A stretch of 64,000 nt of DNA from Ehretia macrophylla (taxonomy: Eukaryota > Streptophyta > Magnoliopsida > Boraginales > Ehretiaceae): the NCBI GenBank assembly GCA_037974665.1, contig CM075766.1, positions 50,848,569 through 50,912,568 on the forward strand, read 5' to 3'. Within the stretch, counting starts at the first letter, position 1, and each line of letters starts with the position of its first letter. Position numbers and translations under genes: made by a program. The notes beneath the pieces were generated by a model. That model had not been told where the DNA came from. It made no database searches and saw only the letters and a list, made by a program, of their open reading frames with translations. This document shows positions 35,067 to 47,332 of the stretch, piece by piece.

Positions 35067-36344
35067 TCATACACCTCCATGCAATTGCCACAAGTATTCA
35101 ACAAGATCTTCTTGTAGTTGAACGTGAGTCTCTCGATCACGTATACGATAATGTGTTCCAATGAAATCCATAAGTTCAGCAGTATGTTCTCGTGAGATTT
35201 GTGGATGTGAACTATCACCAACATAGTTGTAGTTGAAATCTATGTTATCAATATCCCTTTCATCTTCAATAATCATGTTATGCATTATTATGCATACTTT
35301 CATGATATTTGTAAGTGTTTCAACATCCCAAAATCGTGCAGGTCCACGAACAATAGCAAATCGAGCTTGAAGCACCCCAAATGCACGTTCAACATCTTTC
35401 CTAGCCAACTCTTGAGCAGCAGCAAAATGCTTCCTCTTATTGCCTTGTGGAACCGGTATAGTTTTAACAAATGTAGACCAAGACGGATATATACCGTCTG
35501 CAAGATAATATCCCATGGTATAATTATGTCCATTGATCGTATAATTAACCTTAGAGGCTCGTCCTTCAGCTAATTCAGTAAATACAGATGACCGATCCAA
35601 AACATTTATGTCATTTAGAGAACCAGGTAAACCAAAAAATGCATGCCATATCCATAGATCATATGAAGCCACAGCTTCTAAAATAATTGTTGGTGCACGG
35701 ATATGGCCACTGTACATTCCTTTCCATGCAGTAGGACAATTCTTCCACCTCCAGTGCATGCAATCAATACTTCCCAACATTCCAAGGAAGCCTCATTGAT
35801 TTCCAACTCTTAGCAGTCTTGCAATATCAATTTCATTTGGTGATCTCAAATATTCGTCAGAGAATATTGCCACAACTGCCTTGACAAACTTTTTTAAAGT
35901 TTCTATGGCAGTGCTTTCTCCTATTCTTACATAATCATCAACCGAATCTGTAACTGCGCCATATGCAAGCATTCTCAGTGCAGCTGTGACCTTTTGTAAG
36001 GAAGACAAGTCCCATTGCCCAGCATTGTTTTGTTTTCGAATGAAGTATGAATCATAGGCTTCAACTGCAGATTGAATCCTGCAAAACAATGGACAATTCA
36101 TTCTGAACCTCCTTCGAAAAATATTAGCAGGATAAACACAATCTTTTGCAAAATAATCACGATAAAGTCTTTCATGACCCTGTTGTCTATCTCGCCAAAA
36201 TACATTATGGCCAGGAATAGAACCGCGACGTTGATTTTGACATCTTTGTTGCTCATCTTCATTTACCAACATCTGGAGCAATGACACCTCCTCATCGGAG
36301 TCCGAATCATCAAGAGTTTTCATGCAAGGAAGATTGGAAGCCAT
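35067..36344 (-). pseudogene. Harbinger E2 transposase (DDE), a single nonsense codon
   Basis: ATG at 36344, TAA at about 35067, roughly 425 codons, typical for the family. It has KVTAALRMLAYGAVTDSVDDY in the helical region, GSIDCMHWRWKNCP (first Asp), LNDINVLDRS (second Asp) and VERAFGVLQARFAIV (Glu), then MHNMIIEDE. The only visible break is a TGA at 35795-35793 between NQ and GF, where CGA (Arg) would be usual, i.e. a single C-to-T change at a CpG. Upstream in-frame codons to 36416 may be leader. It is convergent with the accessory gene, with only 186 bp between the two stop codons. Confidence 0.9.
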
Positions 36345-37158
36345 ATTTGTAATATAATATGATGGATTCAAAATAGTTAAATTCACAAGAATAAATAACA
36401 ACAAAGAAGCTAACAAATTTTAGAGGATTTGTTGATGTATTTTGTGATCTTTATGTATGTGTATTTATAGGCTTTAACAAACTTTATGTGATTTGACATA
36501 AGGAGAAATGACTGATTGGACATAAAACTGTCATTGATAATACATAACATAAGGAGAAATGACCGATTGGACATAAAGCTAATATCGATAATGTAGTTTC
36601 GGATATGGATATGGGGTTAGTTGTATGTGTTTCAGATATGGATATAGGGTAGTGTTAAGATGAAACGTTTAAGATTATAGGCAGAAGATGAAAAAGGAAA
36701 ATAGGATGGGTTATATATAATGTAGTTTTAAGGTTAGAATTTTAGTTGTAATTTTGTTTATCTAATTTTATATTAGTGATTAAAAATAAATTACGTCATG
36801 AAAAGTAAAGAAATACAAAGAAAGAAATACAAAAATATTAGAATTTTTTTTTAAAAAAAATATTAGTAATTAAAAATAAAAATTCATCATATACAATTAG
36901 CAAATTCAAATAAAAAATGTAAAATTGATACAAATTTTAATTAAAAATAATATGTATGGGAGCTTTTGGAGTAAAACAAAAATAAAGATTCTCTAAAATA
37001 GAGAAGCTGTTGGAGTGACACTAAAATAGGGATTTCTTAAAATCAGAATGTAGGGAAACTGTTGGAGTTAAGATGAAATAAAGAATCTTTACATGTAGAT
37101 AAATGATCAAAATTCTCTACATAAAAAAAAAATAGAGAAGCTGTTGGAAATGACCTTA

Positions 37159-39170
37159 TACAAGAAGAATAGTACGTTCTATAATTATTAGTATGTTGAT
37201 TGCTCACTGGGTTATACATATAGAAGAAATTTTTTTTAAACATCTGAAATATTGGCGTGGGTCCCATTCCTAATACATGATTTCACGTGTCAGTGAAAGA
37301 TAGTATCTACGCACATTTTAATAACGAACCATATATAAATGCTGTTGGAATTATTGGTGGTCATTTGTGGGGCTAAATTGTTCTATTGCTCATTCTGAAG
37401 AATAAAATACTAGAAGCGCGTGGAATACGTGTTTTCAAATAAAGATATGCACGAAAAGTTTACCGACAAATTTTACATGATTTGACCTCAAATTTATGTC
37501 CCCGAATAATTAACAAATATTTTATTATATGTTAAAACATTACAAACTCATTTTTACAATACCACGTCACCTGTTGTGTTTTTAGCAACTCACTGTAGTT
37601 GTTACAAATGTTCTACACGTGATTCGAAACAAAGATATACACGGAAAATTGATTGACAAATTTTACATGATTTGGCCTCAACTTTATATCCATGAATAAT
37701 TAAATAATATTTCACTATATGATAAAACGCTATTTTTTTAACACCTCGTCATTCAAGGGTGAAGTTAGAATTTTTTTCAATAAAAACTAAAATTATATAA
37801 TTAAACACTTATAAAAATAATTATTTTTCAGTGGAACTGAATTAATTTTTAATATAAAAATACTTTAAAAATATACATATTTTTTTTTAATAAAATTTGA
37901 GTTGAATAGGGATTGCAGCCCCACAATTTTAAGAGTGGCTCTACCACTGGAAGAACTTGTCTCACATAGGCATTTGCTCTTGAAATTTATTTATTTTTGG
38001 CTAAAATGTAGATTACATGAAGTTTTAATAGATTTGAGCAAAACTAGCATTTAAAAAAAAAAAGCAAACTAGCACCTGATAATCTGCGTCCGGCAGTTTT
38101 GGTAAGAAAGATGTAAGAAAATATGACTTATGGGTAAATAGTAATAGATTGTCAGGTTGAGGTTGATATATAATAAGTGATATATTATATATTAGTTCAA
38201 AAAAACAAGAGGTAAGTTGTTTCATATGATTGACTTTAATTTTTTTTGTTTAGTTTTAATTTTTTTGTTTTATTTTTGATTAGTAAAATTTTGTACCCAA
38301 AATAAGTAAATTAAATTTCTAAAATTTGTAAAAGTATTTAATTTTAAAAAATAAAATTAATTAAATATTCAATATGAATTAATTTATTTTTTATTCAAAA
38401 TTTTATATACATATAATAAAATTTACAAAATTAATAAGGACTGCAGCACCTACTTAACCCATAATGCCTCCGCTCCTGTGACGTCACTTGTCTTGATTTT
38501 TGCAACTCACTGTACTTGTTACAAATGTAGTTGGCCCTGCGCTGTCCATATTTCATATTTATTTTCGGGCAATTAGGAGCATTACCCCCTATCATCAAGC
38601 CCACAGTTATAGGTAAGTTTAGACTTGTACTGGGCACTGGGCACTGGGCACTGGGCACTGGGCAGTTAATGTGCGCAGTTTCTCAAATTATGGACAAAGT
38701 GTTATAGTGGACCAGAAACTACAAGCGCGGGTCAGATTAATTGAAATTAAAATTTTTAATAACAACATATAAATATTTAATTATTTTATTCAGCTCTTTA
38801 ATAATCCCCATCCTTTTTAAATAAATAGCTTATTGTTCGTTGTCTACAAACTCGTTAGGTTCGTTGAGCATGCAGATATTGAGTATTGACCTTCATCCTG
38901 TAGCCTCTTCTTTTTCTTTTTTCTTTTTTTCTCAAAAAAAACGATGAAAAAACTTTCAATAAAAACAAAAAGAAACTAGTGATCAAGATACAGCTACCAT
39001 TATATTAGCCGTTTTTCTGACAAGATTTTATTAATCATCTAACAGCCTACTTCTTAATATCGAAACTAGAGTGTATATGCAGTTGGTGAAAGGGAGGACA
39101 CGTACGTGCGTTAGGTGAAGTCCATAGCATAGTAGGCCCTATTTGCTTCCCATTTTAGAAAACCTGATGT
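37159..39170. other. Block B upstream region of TPS psi-3
   Basis: Homologous to 7634-9330 of block A. It includes a tandem duplication of about 190 bp (37440-37745) absent from block A, and lacks the solo LTR. No gene. Confidence 0.6.
38631..38665. repeat. 7-bp microsatellite, five units
   Basis: TGGGCAC repeated five times, the last unit ending in G. Block A has about two units at the same place, so the array changed length after the duplication. Confidence 0.9.
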
Positions 39171-39179
39171 GGACATATT

Positions 39180-39579
39180 GGATAAATTTCACACTTAGTC
39201 CTTATTGTTTAAATATTTTTTTAATATAATTTTTAATATTTTAAAAAATTTATAAAAGTCTCTAATATTTATAAAAGTTATTCAAAATAATCTTTATTAT
39301 TCAAATTTAGTTAATTTAATCCCTATTATTTTTCAAAAAATTTAATTTAGTCCTTATTATTTTTAAAAAAAATTCAATTCAATCAATGCATTTTATCCTT
39401 ATTTGGGGACTAAATGAAATTTTATGAGAAATAATAAAGATTAAATTAATTAATTTTAAACAATAAAGACCATTTTGAATCACTTTGTAAATATTAAAAA
39501 CCTCTATAAATCTTTTAAAATATTAAAAATCAACTTAAAATAATAATAAACAATAGAGACTAAGTGTGAAATTTACCCT
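39180..39579. mobile_element. 400-bp Mutator-type MITE with 9-bp target duplication
   Basis: Flanked by GGACATATT at 39171-39179 and 39580-39588. Block A has a single TGTACATATTTTTAAAAC at the equivalent place (about 10800), the empty site. Left end GGATAAATTTCACACTTAG; right end is the complement of AGGGTAAATTTCACACTTAG. The arms carry repeated AGTCCTTATTG-type text over most of their length. A 9-bp duplication is characteristic of Mutator-like elements. Confidence 0.88.
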
Positions 39580-41010
39580 GGACATATTTTTAAAACTTTG
39601 TGTAGATTGAGATATTAATACATTGATGTGACGCTGCAGTTAGAAAATAAGTGCAAAGCCATGATTCTCTTTATAGATAAATATAGAGCCAGTGGATATC
39701 TATGTATATTTAATTAAAAAAATTAATTAGCCGTTACTAAAAAAAAATGTACACATATAATTAAAATATTCTTTATTTATTTAAATTACTAAATTTAGGG
39801 CAATACAATAGGTGCAAAACAAAATAAAGATTTGTTAGAACGTTAGAAAAAAAATATTATTTATAAAATAAATAAATGAAATGTTTAGTTATCTATTCAA
39901 ATAAAATATACAAATTACTAATAGATTAGATTCGATAAAATCTCAAAGAAACGATCAATTGAATGTATTACTCAATAAAATAAGAGTAATAAAATAAATA
40001 CATGCATAGGTTGTGTTCGAAAAGTTAGAAATCGATTTACAAGTCCAATCTCAATGTCTTGATTGCGAGTGACAATACATTGTAGACCCATATATATATA
40101 TCATCTGTTAATACATGACCAATTAATATTTGCATAAAAATCATTTCCACTGATTTTTTTTTTCTTTTTGAATTCGCCCCCAATACAGATTCATGTTTGC
40201 CAACAATGACTGCCTTCATTATCTCTTTCTACCTGTGGGTTAGGCCATTTTGTCAACATATTAAATAGTGTTCTTGCTTTACTCGGATATACAACACAAG
40301 CTCTACTAGCATCGACCTAAATGGTGGGAAAATTTAGGGTTCGGTAGAGATCTGTTTTTTTTTTTTTTTTTTCTTTTTTTCTTTTGGTAAAGGGTTTGAT
40401 AGAGATAGATGATACACATATAATTAAGCACATTACTGGGGTAGGGTTCATAAACCTATTCCTTCATTCATCAATAGGGCTATGATCAGTCATTTTTCTG
40501 GATCAAAATCGATAAGTGAAAGTTATAAAAAATAAATCTTGCTCTTCATACCCCAGATTAAGAGTAAGAGTTGCTTGTCAAGAGGGCATTAAACTATTAT
40601 TTCATAATTAATCATCACAAAAGAAAGCGAGAGTACTCAATTGTCCATGACGCTCCACCTATGAAATGCAAAAGCCAAAACACCTAAGAAATAGCTCATC
40701 TTCTTTTTTTTTTTGGCCAGAAATAGCTCATCTTTTGCGAGTTACCCTACATAAAGACTTTTAGAGTTCGTCATGTCTATCGGAATAAGGTGCATTTGAG
40801 ATAGGAGGCTACTGAGAAGACAAAATTAAATGAAAATGGAGAGCAGCGCACATCATGGTTGAAGTTAATTTGTAGGTCGTTGATATAATCATAGTTAAAT
40901 ATTTTGGTTTCAAGAAATGGATCTTGTCCATTGAATTTTATAATTTGAGACAAATCAACGGAATGCTGGTCTCTCAATTTATTTATTTTTCTTTTTAGGT
41001 CCCTCAAATT

Positions 41011-42445
41011 AAAGAGTGTTATTGATTTTAACGATTTGGAGTATGTTGGTCATTTTAACTTATTTGAAAATGAGAATAAGACATGCAGACCCGTTATTTA
41101 TTTATTTTTTTTGTATAGTGAAGATCGAAGCCATGATTCAAATTCAAAACCTCTGTTTATAACATATTACTTGGATGGTAATTGAGTTTATTCAGTTTTT
41201 CTCTTTATAGATCCCTTAAGCTTAACATTGCTAATAATTTTAAAAGGGTTAGGGGTATAAAAGTCATTTTAAAATTAATTAAAAGATTAAAAATTAAAAC
41301 AAGCAAATTAATAGGGGCAACCCATGTGCCCTTGCCCGAGCATCCAATAGGGGGCAACCAATTGCTCTTATGTTTTAGAGTTAGGGGGTTATTGGGGTAG
41401 GGGCACAGGCGATTCATTTTAATTTGTGCGACTATGGACCTCATTTCTAACTCGAAGTTTATTTTTCGCAAATGTAATTTTTCCTCCATAAAAAATGTTG
41501 TTCACGATATTTTTTTTTTTTACTGACGGAACCTTTGAGATAATGGTCAAAGCTTAGTTAATTTTGAAAATTAAAACAAAGAAAAACATGTGTACTTTCT
41601 ATATTTTAGCATTAGATTTCAAGTAAAATCGCAACCAAGTGTATTGATATTTGTCTTAAAATATATATTTGCTTTTCTCAAAAAATACTATTGCATTCTA
41701 TTAATTAGTTTTATTAGTTTCCATTATATCTAGTGATGTTCTCGGATTGTTCAGGGGCTTAAAGGTTGTTATCTTGGGGCAAAAAGATAAAAAGAAATTA
41801 AATGTTGATTGGCAATCCAAATAAAACCCTGTTGCATTCATTTTTTTTATTTTTTATTTTGGTCATAGTGTTGCATGCATCCAGTGGAATGTCTCAATTT
41901 ATTTAGGCCCATGATCAAATACGGCCCAACTCCCTAATCAATTTAGCCAAAAAAAAAAAACTTCATAATCAAAATATTTTGGGCAGTTTTCCAGATTATA
42001 CTTCATCTGTAATTTGTGTAAGCAATTCAACCAAGTGTACACATATTGGTTTTTTTGTTTTCCCCTAGGAAGGCTAAATTTAAGAAATTACACAATTACT
42101 AGTCGAGGGAGTGATTCGTCACTTCAATCCTTTTCCAATAAAACTAGGAAAGGTTGAAGAATGATGTCCATGATATAAGCACTCAGCGGCTAATTGAGAG
42201 TATTGTTTGCTAACTAATTCGCACAAGCGTTCGTCTCTCTGTAAATATGTTTTATATGAAACTCGGAATTACTTTGTAACATGAATTTACAGTTTTCAAT
42301 TTGCCATCTGAGTGGGCTATTGGGTGGAGTTTACACATATTTTTTTCAAACATATATTTGACTTTTCAGATTGTATGTATATTTCATTCTATTCTAGTTA
42401 TGTTGTGGAATTCTTCATGGGCATAAAGTTGTTCTCAATCACTGC
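41011..42445. other. Intergenic sequence
   Basis: No coding sequence. A short GC-richer stretch (41310-41410) contains GGGGCAACCCATGTGCCC and a loosely inverted GGGGTAGGGGCACAGG, perhaps a small element relic. Nothing else recognised. Confidence 0.45.
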
Positions 42446-43624
42446 TTAGGCTATCCTCAATGGAGTTTCTATATGGGTCTCTATAAATCATTTATAGAGA
42501 CCCATATAGAGACCAAATAGTGTTTTAGAGACCCACTTAGAGACTAAGACAAAAAAATTATTTTAGAGACTCATTTAAAGACCAAGATAAAAAAAAATAT
42601 ACAATGACGGTCTCTATAAAATTGAATCCCTATATCGTGTTAATTTTAATTTTACATAATAATTTGATTATGTGTAATTTTTTATCTTGTGTTACTTTTT
42701 TTTTAATTAATTGTTATTTAGATTATCTCAATTGTTTTCCCAAATATTTCAAGCAAAAAAATATATAATTTGCGTCAAACATAACGTTTAAAAATTAGAA
42801 TTACGTTTAATTACATAATTGCATTTTCAAAAAAATGCATTAAAAATCTCTAATTTAAAAAAACCCTACGTAAAAAAAATATTAATTAAAAATCCTCATT
42901 AATTTACCCATTAAATTAAAATTTTCTCGTGTGTTGCGTTTATATTTGTTTTTTTGTTCTTCATTTTATTTAATTTGTAAATTAATTAACTTTATTAATT
43001 TAATCACAAATCTAAAATTAATTAATTTTACCTAAACTAAAAAAACGTAAAATAAAAAAATTACAAAAACTAAAAAAGTTTACCAAAGCAAAAAAACTAA
43101 ATTAAAAAATTAAAAAAAATAAATAAAATACAAAACCATAATTTTAAAAAAAAAGTCTAATTAAAAAAAAAACAAAAAAACGCAAAGCAGCAAAAGCTTA
43201 ACCTAAACTAATATTATTTAAATTAAAATAAAAAAATAAAATAGCAACAATATATTGTGTTAATTTTAATTTTATATAATAATATTATTTCAACTCTTTT
43301 AACGAATATTTCAAGCAAAAAATAAATAAATTGCGACGATCATAATGTTAAAAAAATTAAGATTACTTTTAACCTAAACTAAAAAAACATAAACTAAAAT
43401 AACATTAAAAAATAAAAAATAAAATCCTAATTAAATATATTAAAAAACTTAATTAAAAAAAAAAATTAAAATAAAATAACATTAAAAAACAAAAAAAAAA
43501 ATCCTAATTAAATATATTAAAAAACTTAATTAAAATAACATTAAAAAATAAATAAAAAACTCAAAATAAAAATATTAAAAAATCCTCACCTACCCACCTA
43601 CCCACATTTTCTTCTTTTTCTTTT

Positions 43625-43830
43625 TTCCCTGTGCCTCCCTTGTCCTTTTCTTTCTCTGCACACACACAAACACATACAAATACACACACACACACAAATC
43701 TACGCAGGCCCCCCCCTCCCTTTCTTCTTCGCCTCCCTTGTCCTTTTCTTTCTCTGCACACACACAAACACATACAAATACACACACACACACAAATCTA
43801 CGCAGGCCCCCCTCCCCTCCCCCCCCTCCC
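43625..43830. repeat. Tandem repeat of ~90 bp with CA-rich text, two units, in E3
   Basis: The text CTCCCTTGTCCTTTTCTTTC, followed by ACACACAAACACATACAAAT and AATCTACGCAGGCC, occurs twice. Long frames on both strands here are low-complexity. Confidence 0.85.
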
Positions 43831-43877
43831 CCATCTTTCTTATTCTTCCCCTTTTTTCCCTGTAACATCAGCGCCCC

Positions 43878-45563
43878 TGATGCGATCGGGTTGTGCGTTA
43901 AAATGTGCGCAAAATAACCAAGTTAAAATACCCGCAAGTGCACGGATCTTTGTAGTGTAGTGTGCTCTGAGTGCGGAATCGTACCACAGGGAAGCTCGCT
44001 AGTTTAAGTTAGTGAAGTAGTGTGAAAGTGTTAAAGCGCTTAAGTGACAAATCGCAAGGTAGGTTTGAGTAACGTGCGAGAAATGTAAACTAAATTAAAC
44101 TAACTAAATTATCTAAGTTATACTAAGTATTAGTGGAATACGAGAGGTGGTGATCTAGGGGTTTGAACATGTAAATGAGGCAATCAATATAGGCTCGATA
44201 TCTAGTTTATCTAATTCTGCAAGGGTTTAAGCTACAAGCACATACCCGGTTAAGCTAAAAGTTATAGACCTAGTTAATCTACTTAACTTATTTTAACCAA
44301 GTACAACAAGGCAAACTAAACTAAGGAATTAACCTTACAGATAGAAACTATGGTACGACCTATAGTTTCATGGAGTCTATGGTACAGCCTCTAGACTCAC
44401 GATTAAAACAATTATATGACACTAAAGTAATGCATTCATAATATTAACTACAAGTATAATATTTATGAAGCGAAAGTAAACCAATCATAACGTCTACTTA
44501 AAAGCATTACGTATGAAATACTTAATTAAAACAAGTCATACATTGCAATATGAATTGAATAAACTATATCCGAGACCATATATTAAAATACGATCATTTA
44601 CAATATTCACCCCTAGATATCAATCTACTCAGACATAAATGAATACAAGTTATGTAAATAAAAGAGAGTCAAGAAAGGCTCCCCCATATTGACGAACGCG
44701 TATTTCTGATTCCCGAAATTTGAGCAGAGGTCCGACGCAAAATAGCTATTCGGGCGGAGCTAATTTCCCCCGAATAAGAACTATTAGAGATGAGTTTCCC
44801 CCGAATAAGAGCTTTCCTATTAAAAGCTATTCGGGTAGAACCTCCCCCGAATAATAACAACTTGGGTCGGACTTCCCCCTAAAAGTAGCTATTCGGGCAA
44901 AATTTCCCCGAATAAGAGCTACCTAGGCGGGACTTCCTCTGTATTCTACTACTACTTAATTAACTAAAACTAAAATTAAAACTAACTGGAATTAACTCGG
45001 AATTATATCAAAAATATTGATAATACTCCAAAATTAACTCTCGAATTCTCAAAGGGTTGAAGCTCTATTTATAGGCAAAATTCTGAAATAGTTGACTTTT
45101 TTTTCGTTTGTTGACTTTGACCAGATTGTTGACCGCAGCATTTTTGGGCGTTTTTCACTGTTTTGACCCTCCAAACGATGGAATTTGGCTAAAATCACGC
45201 AGCGCGCAGGACAAAAGTCCTGCGTTGTGCTCAGAATGCTGTTTCTACCCGAAAAACTGATATGATTTGCCAAAAGCGGACATGGGTCACTATTTGAGAT
45301 CATCTGGGTCAATGTTCGGAGTCCGATTTCGTGCTAGTTTCAGCCAAGTTTCTTTTCTATGAGCTTCATTCTTCACCCGCTTCTCATGCTTTCCCATTCT
45401 TACTTCTTGACTTGCAATTTGGATCATTTCGGGCCTGATTCTTCACTTTTCAGTATTTTCCTACATTGCATTGAAAGTATCAAAGTGTTGCATTTATTCC
45501 AGAGTTAAGATGCAAATGCAGTACAAATACCATGGTTTGAGTGCTGCAAATGTAGTCACATCA
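43878..45563 (-). repeat. 3' LTR of the Athila-like element (1,686 bp)
   Basis: TATA box TATAAATAG on the minus strand (45073-45065). Downstream of it in the transcript direction (44920-44690) are several short inverted repeats with TTATTCGGG and CCCGAATA arms. Confidence 0.93.
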
Positions 45564-45580
45564 ACATCCCCAAACTTAAA
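45564..45580 (-). promoter_or_regulatory. Polypurine tract of the Athila-like element
   Basis: In element sense TTTAAGTTTGGGGATGT, directly before the LTR start TGATGTGAC. It would prime plus-strand synthesis. Confidence 0.7.
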
Positions 45581-47332
45581 CATTGCTTGTCCTCAAGCAA
45601 GACTGTCTTTAAAACATATGTGAAAGTGAATTTTTGCATAATTTTTACAAGTCAAAAACATATGCAAAAATCTATCCTAAATTTTTGTCAAACACATTCC
45701 AAAAATAAATCATGAGAAATGCAATCTACTATCTTAAACCTATTCAGCAATTAATGATAAACATGATAAGAGAACCTTTTGCAAATTTTTCTCAAATAAG
45801 TACTCTTATTGGAAATCGACTATTGATTGCTTCGGGGTACATATTTAGAAGTAAAGTAAGCATATTAAGTTCATACAATTCTCAACTTTCAAGTTATGCA
45901 AACAGATTGGACCTTGATATTCTTACCTACATTTGTAATCAAACTCTTGATCATGCCTTAACCCTTTAACATTTGCCAGAAATATAAAAGTACAACTAAT
46001 AATACCTCTATATAGTGTTCAGTTTCCTTTGCTTTCTGAATATCCCATATAGCGGGCTTTAAGGCCAACAATCCCCCGCCATTATGACTGAGGTTGCCAG
46101 GTTTCAAAAGGACTCCTACGTGCCTTAATCACCCGAGATATCCAGGCTCGAAACCTTACACTATAGCATATATCCCAAATTACAATGTCTAGGATAGTGG
46201 TGCTTAGAGATTTACAACATATTTACACCAAAAAGTTTATTCAACAGTAAAGGTATGTACAACTCTTTTTTTTTTTTTCTTTTTCTATTTTTTTTCATTG
46301 TTTTCTTTGTTTTTTTTTTCTTTTTTTCTTTTTTTTTTCAGAGTGTACATACACACATAATAACATAACATACTGTACAGACATGCCATAAGGGTTCAGG
46401 TTTCAATCACAAAAATTTCTTATAACAAACTTTAATCCTATTTCAGTCCTTTCATAATCACATAACTATCAATTGAAGAAAAGAAGAACAACTAGGTTTA
46501 CTCATGAATACAATACCCTAAAGTTTTTCTTACAGAGTTTCCTCAGAGTTTTTCACAATACATAGCTAACAATAAAAGTTCTCAAATCATCTAAATCATC
46601 TTTCTTTAAATAAGTAAGATAGCAAATACTCTTTCTCATGAACACAAATAGTGTATTTCTTGCATATTTTGAAAAAGATTTTCATGAAATATACGCACCC
46701 CCACACCGAAACTTTGCTTGTCCTCAAGCAAATAACAATGTAAGACAGTGAGAGTGTAATATGCAAGAAAGAACGTAAGGACAAATGCTACATCCCCAAA
46801 CCTATGTTTTGCTTACTCTACAGTGCAGGTTGATTAGGTATAAAGGAACATGTAGTAAGGAAAGATATCACCTGTTGTGAAGCATTTTTATGTTGATGTC
46901 AAAGCCTTTCTACTAACTTTTGCCAAAAGATGTATCATTCTGCAATTAAAGATTAGTAGACACAGCTTTTTACATATTATCATCAACACAGCAAAAATAA
47001 AAGTTAGTTATACTAAAAATAAAAATAGTCAAACAAATATATAGGGCAAAAATCACAAAGAAATATGGTCACGGAAAATAACTAATATATTAAGCAAATA
47101 ATTTAACTACCCAGACCATTTAACCTCTTTTCTGGGGTTCAAGAGTTATCTATAAATACATAAACAAAGTAATACAGAGGACTAAAGAAATCATAAAATC
47201 ACACAGACAAAGGAAAATAAACACATATAAGCATTTAAAAAATCTAGGTTGCCTCCTAGTAGCGCTAAGTTTAACGTCTTCAGCCAGACGCTTGTGCTGA
47301 GTTGTAATGCCTTTAGCTTGGCAGAATCTCAT
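45564..47332 (-). other. Non-coding tail between integrase and the 3' LTR
   Basis: About 1.77 kb with no env-like frame that I can support. The hairpin TTGCTTGTCCTCAAGCAA occurs at 45583-45600, next to the purine-rich tract abutting the LTR, and again at 46714-46731, also next to a purine-rich tract in element sense (GTGTGGGGGTG). A CT-rich run lies at 46267-46340. Confidence 0.6.

Larger units (their letters stand above)
32666..37155. mobile_element. PIF/Harbinger transposon E2 (4,490 bp) at the TPS psi-3 start codon
   Basis: Left end GGCCATCTCTAATAGG, right end the complement of GGTCATTTCCAACAGC; flanking TTA at 32663-32665 and 37156-37158 is the target duplication. The TPS psi-1 leader (CATCTTACACAAG) shows the empty site with a single TTA. 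It has two convergent genes: an accessory MYB-like gene (33883-34880, plus) and a DDE transposase (36344-35067, minus). The transposase has one visible stop and the accessory gene one frameshift, so this is the best preserved transposase in the window. Confidence 0.93.
25200..41010. repeat. Segmental duplication, block B (paired with 3986-11660)
   Basis: Same orientation as block A. Block B is longer mainly because of nested insertions: Copia 27334-32520, Harbinger E2 32666-37155, a MITE 39180-39579 and an insert at about 40666-40893. The homologous block A sequence supplies the empty site for each. Block B extends further in the TPS 3' direction (exon 7 at 24100) than block A does. Confidence 0.8.

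Noticed and set aside
43561-43960. Cysteine/valine-rich and histidine/threonine-rich frames
   Set aside because: Low-complexity CA repeats in two tandem units; no start or coding signal.
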